A stretch of 64,000 nucleotides of DNA, taken from positions 31,757,733-31,821,732 of the forward strand of contig CATQJL010000305.1 in NCBI GenBank assembly GCA_958299035.1. Reading direction: 5' to 3'. Of this stretch, positions 58,701 to 64,000 are shown piece after piece. The DNA is from Cylicocyclus nassatus (lineage: Eukaryota; Nematoda; Chromadorea; Rhabditida; Strongylidae). Within the stretch, counting starts at the first letter, position 1. The number at the start of each line of letters is the position of its first letter. The position numbers were made by a program, and so were the translations under genes. The notes beneath the pieces were generated by a model. It did not search any database and was not told the origin of the DNA. It was given only the letters and a program-made list of their open reading frames with translations.

Positions 58701-61508
58701 TCTTACTGTAAAAAATCAAAAAAAATGGAAGAGCAAATTGCACTACAGTCATGAATGCATGCAAATTTAAGCACTTTACAAATACACCAAGTCTTTCGAT
58801 TATGTGTAGGCGATTCCTCGCACGCAAGGACAGTGCGCCGCCACGGGCGCTGTCTTCGTCTTGTTGATCGAGCACTCTCTCATCCCTCCTGCCGTCTACG
58901 GCCCCTCTAATGCAAGAACTATCTAAATCGGAAGCAGCTGAATCCAATTTGCGCGTGTGATGAATCTTCTATCATAGTTCAATACCTAGTTTGCAAGGGA
59001 GAAGTTTTGCAATTTCTATCCGCCAAGTATCCCATAAAGAAAAGCTTACTCTTTGTCCGTAAGGCAGAACACGAATGTTTGACCATCAGCGGAACACGGT
59101 AGCTCTGCACAGCCGATCTTTTGCGTATCAGCTCGCATGAGCTGAAATACTTTGTCAATGCATTGTTGACATTATGGCAAACCTTAGTTGTATTGAAACT
59201 AACATTCGCGAAGTTTTTGATAGGATCGGCATCTGTCCCCGCAGGCATCGCGACTTCAGTAGACGTTGGTTGAGGTGCGCCGCCTGGCCACTCTTGCGCT
59301 TTTACCTCATTGAGCCACTTGCTCACCACAACACTCACAGGATACTCGTCTTTATCAGCATCGCTGAAATTTTCGTCATGATATGAATAAAGTGCATACC
59401 GAAGCACAGTTTCTTAATATACGGACATAAATATACAATCGAGTAGATTTTCCCGCTTAATATAATGTGCTCGCACTGCAGATAAAATGCGGTAAAGTTT
59501 ACGTGTGAACAACTAGCCACGCCAGTAATATCGTCATTTTGCGCGCGCAATTGGCCGGCGTCAGAGGCGTAGCTATTTGTTCACGCAAAAATTACCGCAT
59601 TCCACCTGCAGTGCAAGTATACTATCGTCCCCTCCACAGTTGCTGCTACCCTTGGTCTGCGTCTCAGACCTGCCACGGGTGGCTAACATGTTTGCGACGT
59701 GGCAACAACATGTTTGCAACATAGCACAACATGTTGGCAGAACATTTTGGCCACGCCAACATGTTGCTGCATGTTGCCAACGTGTTGCTGCCAACGTTAC
59801 CAATGCGTTAGTCACACGTGGCACGTCCACGACGCCAGAAGGGTAGCAGCAAATGTGAAAGGGACGGCGGAGAGTCTACTAGGTTGTCCCACAAGTTTTT
59901 TCATACTGCCGTCAAATTAATATTTTTCGACATTTAGGGCACCTACAAGGGTGCAAGTTTATGGTAATTTTGAGCCAATTAGTTATAAATCACATATTTG
60001 CGAGGAACAAAGAGCTGCTACAGGCAGAATTTGAAAGTTAAGCGCATTACTTTTTCACGACTTATAGCCATCAGAAAAATGCAGCAAACATAAGGGCTAC
60101 TGCATGACGAAGGCGCAGAAGCGCTTTTGGCTGAGCGGGAGCAAACGAGGCGCGCGAGTATCTTTACCGTTGTAAATCCTGCGCCTTGTGCGCTGTGGCT
60201 AATAAAGCCGCATTCTCGCCCAAAGATATTGCGCCTTCGTCGTGCAGCAGCCTACATGTATAAAGACTTGATGGGGAGAGTATATGCGTGAGCGAACGTG
60301 AAATCTACAAAATTGTTCTGAACTGAGATACGATTAGTTTTTTGGGAATTAAGAAGTTTTCTCATATAAGCTTGAAACTCAATGTCAATGCGGATGCTTG
60401 GTGCTAATTTTAAAACGCCATTTGTAGAGCTTGCTCGGTTCTGTCGAATGATACCCAGCATTCTATTAGGAATACAAAAAAAAAACTAACTTATATTGGT
60501 GAAAAGCAGATATGAAAAGACTTGTGGGACAACTTAGTTCTTGACTGTAAATAGTGATGAATGTGCATTATTATTCATTATTCGTTTGAGCGTTTGAAAG
60601 TTTTCCGAATCAGATGGAACTACCAGTGTCAAATCTTTCAGTAAGGCTCGCTTGTTAACAATGACGGCTCTACAAGAATCGCAGATGAAAAGTCTGTTCG
60701 TGATTACTTACTCATAGTAAAAGCCTGTGTTTCCGGTATCAGCGGAAGGTGCTGCCGCAGGTGGGCAAGTGGTTCCCAATTTGTCTAACGCAGCTTTCTC
60801 CAGATCGCAATCCCAGGCCTAAGTTCTTATTCAATAGCTACTAAACAAGCTTTATAGTTTATCGTTTAATTATCTCAGACAATCGCAAAATAGTTCAGGG
60901 GAAAAAGTTCTATAACTTCCTGGGGGACACTCCTATTGGAGCTGCCAGGGGTGCGGCCAGGCAGGGCGGGGCCACCCACATGGCCCAACAGGAGCGTCCG
61001 CCGCAAGAAGCTTAATATTTCAGTTTTCCCCGAAAGTATTTTGCAGTTGTCTAAGACTATTTGAGGAACGAAAGGGCCAAGCCATAACAGTTGTAGTATT
61101 TTTATGCACAATTTGAGGGTTCTAACTGAGCCTAAGCGCTGATACTTTTAGGACGTTTTTGATGCACTTACAAGTTTGTTCATCAGCTTTGCATTTGGGA
61201 GGGTTTTCGGAGTAGTAGCTCCGTCTTTCACCTCTCCTTTTGCCAACTTCTTCCGTCTATTGTTGATTATATCTAATATGTTTGCACTGATATAAGATTC
61301 CTCGAGTTTGCCACCCTTATCAGCGCATAATGCTGTAAATGGTCATGCTGAAGTATAGCATCGTTGAATTCCAAAACCAACCTTCTGAAGAGCCTGAAGG
61401 CACTAATACTGCCTAAAGAAATGTCTGTCTGTTGCAGTATAGAGGGTTTTATGAGGGCCTTGAGAAAGAATGACTTACCGTTAAAGGTAATATCAATAAG
61501 AAGAACAT
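55716..61508 (-). CDS. Two-domain SCP/TAPS (CAP superfamily, ASP-like) secreted protein, 13 exons, 497 aa
   Basis: Exons (minus strand, 5' to 3'): 61479-61508, 61382-61412, 61172-61332, 60712-60818, 59183-59363, 59050-59141, 57409-57702, 56648-56722, 56489-56564, 56261-56407, 56096-56203, 55871-55956, 55716-55821. All introns are GT-AG, all phases agree, and the sum is 1,494 nt ending in TAG. Residues 1-21 look like a signal peptide (MFFLLILPLT, then AVLVPSG), so secretion is expected. CAP domain 1 spans about residues 22-237 (WDCDLEKAA, SKWLNEV, DTQKIGCAE, then the hinge YEVGAPC...GLC). A Thr/Ala-rich linker with TTEA repeats (about 243-285) may be O-glycosylated. Domain 2 spans about 300-497 (GMTDELRMQFLDTQNYRR, NCNLEKEA, TNWWKVV, TYTQIAWANT, IGCAIAKC, LYKIGSPCAAC, GLCVQK). 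The usual HN of the first helix is NN in domain 1 and QN in domain 2, and HYTQ is TYTQ in domain 2, so the CAP cavity histidines are lost. Strongylid ASPs are released host-interaction proteins; the exact role here is unknown. Confidence 0.92.
59462..59630. repeat. Small foldback in SCP/TAPS intron 4
   Basis: GCACTGCAGATAAAATGCGG at 59472 is mirrored by CCGCATTCCACCTGCAGTGC near 59600; arms of about 55 bp around a CG-rich loop. Confidence 0.6.
59675..59830. repeat. CAACATGTTG-type short repeat cluster
   Basis: Seven or more related units of CAACATGTTTGC / CAACATGTTGGC, many self-complementary, in about 150 bp of SCP/TAPS intron 4. Confidence 0.65.
59879..60537. mobile_element. Mariner-type MITE in SCP/TAPS intron 4
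   Basis: Ends CTAGGTTGTCCCACAAGTTT and inverted AGACTTGTGGGACAACTTAG. Internal inverted segment CGAAGGCGC near 60105/60235. No coding content. It lies wholly within the 1.35-kb fourth intron. Confidence 0.78.
60876..61055. mobile_element. Short MITE in SCP/TAPS intron 3
   Basis: About 180 bp with inverted ends (CAGACAATCGCAAAATAGTT and, inverted, a close TTAGACAACTGCAAAATACT) and a GC-rich centre. Accounts for most of the 353-nt intron. Confidence 0.6.
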
Positions 61509-61543
61509 TTGTAAGGATTTTGAAACTGCGTGAGATTTGCCCG

Positions 61544-61551
61544 CTTTTATA
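61544..61551 (-). promoter_or_regulatory. TATA box of the SCP/TAPS gene
   Basis: TATAAAAG on the minus strand lies 36-43 nt upstream of the ATG at 61508. This spacing would place the transcription start about 10 nt before the ATG, giving a very short leader. A CACGCAG just upstream of the ATG could instead be a trans-splice acceptor. The choice is inference. Confidence 0.5.
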
Positions 61552-62832
61552 CATGCTCTGTGGGCGTGACCGCACGTTTTACGTAATTTTGAACTTTCAG
61601 ATGTCTGTTTGATCTGATTTGACTATATGATCTCTTCCACCAGGAAAATCTGTTTCGAAATATTTGATCAATGAGGTGCTATCTGTTGCGATACACAAAA
61701 ATACTGTAACGATCTTTTCAGATACTCAGCATCCATTTTGCTTCATCTTAAAGAAGAGGACTTGACTCTTTTTTATCATCTTCAATCTGCGAGGGACCTT
61801 TCAAGAACAAGTAGAGACCATAGAAAACTTAAAATTTCCGAAACGAATTCACTCTTCACATGTACAATACATGCTGCCAACCAAACTGCTCTCGATCTAT
61901 GAGCAAGCTATAGATGCATTTACTTGCTTACGACTAGCCATATGGAGAAAGATGAAGCTTCAGAAAACAATTTATCAATTGGTTATAGACTTGCTCTTTC
62001 GGTATTTTTTTTCATAGTGCCCTATTTTCTCATTCAACATCGTCCATCATGTCAGTCCTTTTTGTGAGAGTATTACCGAAATGACGGCGGTATGAGAAGT
62101 TGTTGAGATGGTGCAAGCACAAACATGACACTTGTGTGGCAACTACCAAAAGCAGAAGTAAATAAGGGGAGGGGAGAGGGGACCCACCCAACCCATCTGG
62201 TTTTACTATCGAGGGGTAGTCCACCATAACATAAAGCAGCAGGAAGTCAACAAGGTTGCACACCTTGTGATTGGCATATGTTATTGTTCTTGGAAGTATG
62301 TGAAGGCTGGTTGAATCTGTTAATAGCAATCAACAAAAGATATTTGTGAATGCACAAACAGAACTCGAAAGTAAGGAGTTTTTATAGGTTAAGAGCTCTC
62401 GTCGAACTCATGCTTGACCTAAACTCTTGTGCTTACAGTAAGTTTTGAGGCGAACTAAATAAATCTGTTAAAACATGGAGACTTTTTCCATACTTTCCCT
62501 TTCTTAAAGCGAGAAGAAACACAAAAACAAGGGAAAAACTGAAAAAGCTCAATTTCTGGTGTATTAAGAGTGGAGCTTAGGCACCCGGTACCTAGACCCC
62601 TATGCAGAAATATTCGTAGCCAAGTAACTTAGTCTTTGAAATCACAGAACGGACCAACTTTCTGCAGTATCAAGGACGCTATTTCGCTCGCCGAGCGCGA
62701 CCCGGGCGGAGGTTCGAACAAAGTTTTTGGTTACGACACAAGCTACTGCTTGCGCAAAGCTTGACTAAGGATGCCAAACAGTTCTAGGCTCATCCTTGTG
62801 ACAAAGTGATGGATTGCGATGAGCTATGTATA
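61552..62832. other. Upstream region of the SCP/TAPS gene; no gene recognised
   Basis: Contains a GGTCACGCCCAC near 61570 (minus strand) just before the TATA box. Beyond that I see no paired exons, repeats or further promoter motifs. Confidence 0.5.
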
Positions 62833-63611
62833 CAGGATGTTTAAAAAGTATGTAGACCTGTTTGATCGTTGATATTTCTTACCAAAGACTCTTCTGCTTA
62901 CCTTCAAGTACCATTTTGATTTTGTACACTTCAACTTAGATTTACATTATAGAGCGATTCGTCGGATGCTTTTTATTGATATAGGATTACGGTAGAAAGT
63001 TCCAGCTTTTGCGCCATTGTGATTTCGCTGTAGGTTGAAAATAAATTTCAAAACTTTAAAACATTGTGTGCCAGTGGCGCCCCCCCCCCCCAAGAATGGG
63101 TCGCGAAATTTTTGAATGTTACTCAAATGTGTTATAAAAATGTGCAAAGGACTTGTCTTTACTTGTAAATTGAAATAATTTTTAAAAATTTTTAAAAATA
63201 CAAATTAGTAAAAAAACTACCTAACTTTTCACAAGTTCCTAAAGCTTTCGAACGTTGTAATCACAAATTCAAGGGCACAGAAAAATACCATATTATACTT
63301 GGCGCAACTCAGAGAGAAACTTTTATGGTAATGTGCTAATCTTATTAGTTTCAGCAACACTAATTGGTCTAGTGTGAGTCTTTTCAAACTGTTTCGTTCT
63401 GACGTGGAATACAGCTCCCAATGACTTAAAATGCTCTTCAAAATTATTACCTTAATCTTACAGTAATGGAAAGCATCGGTGATGATCTATAGTGTAAATC
63501 TAAGCTGAAAGCAGCTTTACAAAACGGTTAATGAAGTTAGGCAAAAGCTTTTTAGACAAAAGGGATATCACCAAACAGTGTATACATAAATTCAGAACCC
63601 CCCTAACACCC
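62833..63611. mobile_element. Mariner-type MITE, diverged
   Basis: Left end TACAGGATGTTTAAAAAGTA then CTGTTTGATCGTTGATAT as in the other copies; the right end (CAAACAGTGTATACATAAAT...ACACCCTA) is more degraded. A C10 run near 63080 and AT-rich filler lie inside. Confidence 0.6.
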
Positions 63612-63630
63612 TATACATTGTAACATCATT

Positions 63631-63986
63631 TATATATATATAAAACTCAAAAATTGTCAGTTTGGAGGGTATGTGCGTTATAGAAACGCCACTGCTCAAC
63701 CGATTCAGCTGAAACTTTGCACACATATGTTTTCGACCCCTTCGTTGGGTCCTTCTATCGATTTATTGATTTGTTTAGGTTTTTCTAAGGAATTGAGGGT
63801 TTATCATGTTCAATCACATTTTACCATAGTCTGTAAAGAAGGGCGGTGAAGCTCATTTTCATCTCAGGATCACGAGGATGCGGTTTTGAAGCGGGTTCCA
63901 GGGTAAGTCATCCACAACATATAAGAAGGGGGGGGGACTTGCAGTACAGGTGACTAATGGCCCGGGCTGGACCGGGAAAGCCAACT
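63631..63986 (+). mobile_element. Complete short Helitron-like element
   Basis: Begins with (AT)n then AAAACTCAAAAATTGTCAGT, has AACCGATTCAGCTGAAACTT and TTGCACACATATG, and ends GGGCTGGACCGGGAAAGCC then AACTAG/T. About 355 bp. Confidence 0.6.
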
Positions 63987-64000
63987 AGTAACTTATAATA

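Noticed and set aside
58681..58947. Minus-strand frame with RDERVLDQQDEDSARGG, superficially like the start of a CAP domain
   Set aside because: It lies in SCP/TAPS intron 6, lacks the HN..R core, has no phase-compatible splice sites with the neighbouring exons, and the real domain starts were found elsewhere (exons 3 and 8-9).

Overview
The window reads as nuclear DNA of a clade V, strongylid-type parasitic nematode (hookworm or trichostrongyle relatives). The evidence is a two-domain SCP/TAPS (ASP-type) secreted protein gene, a nematode serpentine chemoreceptor gene, short phase-consistent introns of about 40-85 nt beside much larger repeat-filled ones, and a dense load of Tc1/mariner-type, Helitron-like and foldback repeats. 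No prokaryotic features, rRNA or convincing tRNA were seen. Species cannot be read from the sequence alone.

Layout. 1-17.7 kb holds almost only repeats: a degenerate ~160-bp tandem array (0.7-2.7 kb), a 3.2-kb perfect-architecture palindrome (element A, 3025-6260), mariner-type MITEs, a smaller foldback (9.19-10.1 kb), a 3.9-kb palindrome (element B, 10120-14030) and a mariner-type element that contains its own palindrome. 17.7-36.0 kb is one minus-strand chemoreceptor gene of six exons (300 aa, all splice phases agree). Its fourth intron is 12.4 kb long and carries a BEL/Pao gag relic, Helitron-like pieces, a GATA-motif array and a nested 4.2-kb palindrome (element C). Element D (36060-38417) starts 88 bp upstream of the receptor start codon. 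38.4-45.9 kb holds further MITEs and hairpins but no gene I can support, ending in a 500-N assembly gap.

46.4-51.0 kb is a large inverted duplication of the 3' end of the SCP/TAPS gene and its downstream flank. 51.3-53.6 kb carries a minus-strand fragment of a Furry/SAX-2-like gene, intact in its first three exons and then broken. 54.0-54.5 kb is a GC-rich minisatellite repeat. 55.7-61.5 kb is the complete SCP/TAPS gene (13 exons, 497 aa, minus strand) with a signal peptide, two CAP domains and a Thr/Ala-rich linker. 61.6-64 kb holds a mariner-type element and a complete short Helitron-like element.

The most unusual content is the palindromes. Elements B, C and D share a terminal inverted repeat beginning CAATACCGC next to TA, arms built from ~310-bp related monomers, a common ~180-bp loop module, and a subterminal short repeat that differs between elements but matches between the two arms of each element. 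Element A shares the monomers but has different ends. I read these as a family of giant foldback DNA elements that turn over as whole hairpins; this is inference from visible sequence, not from database comparison.
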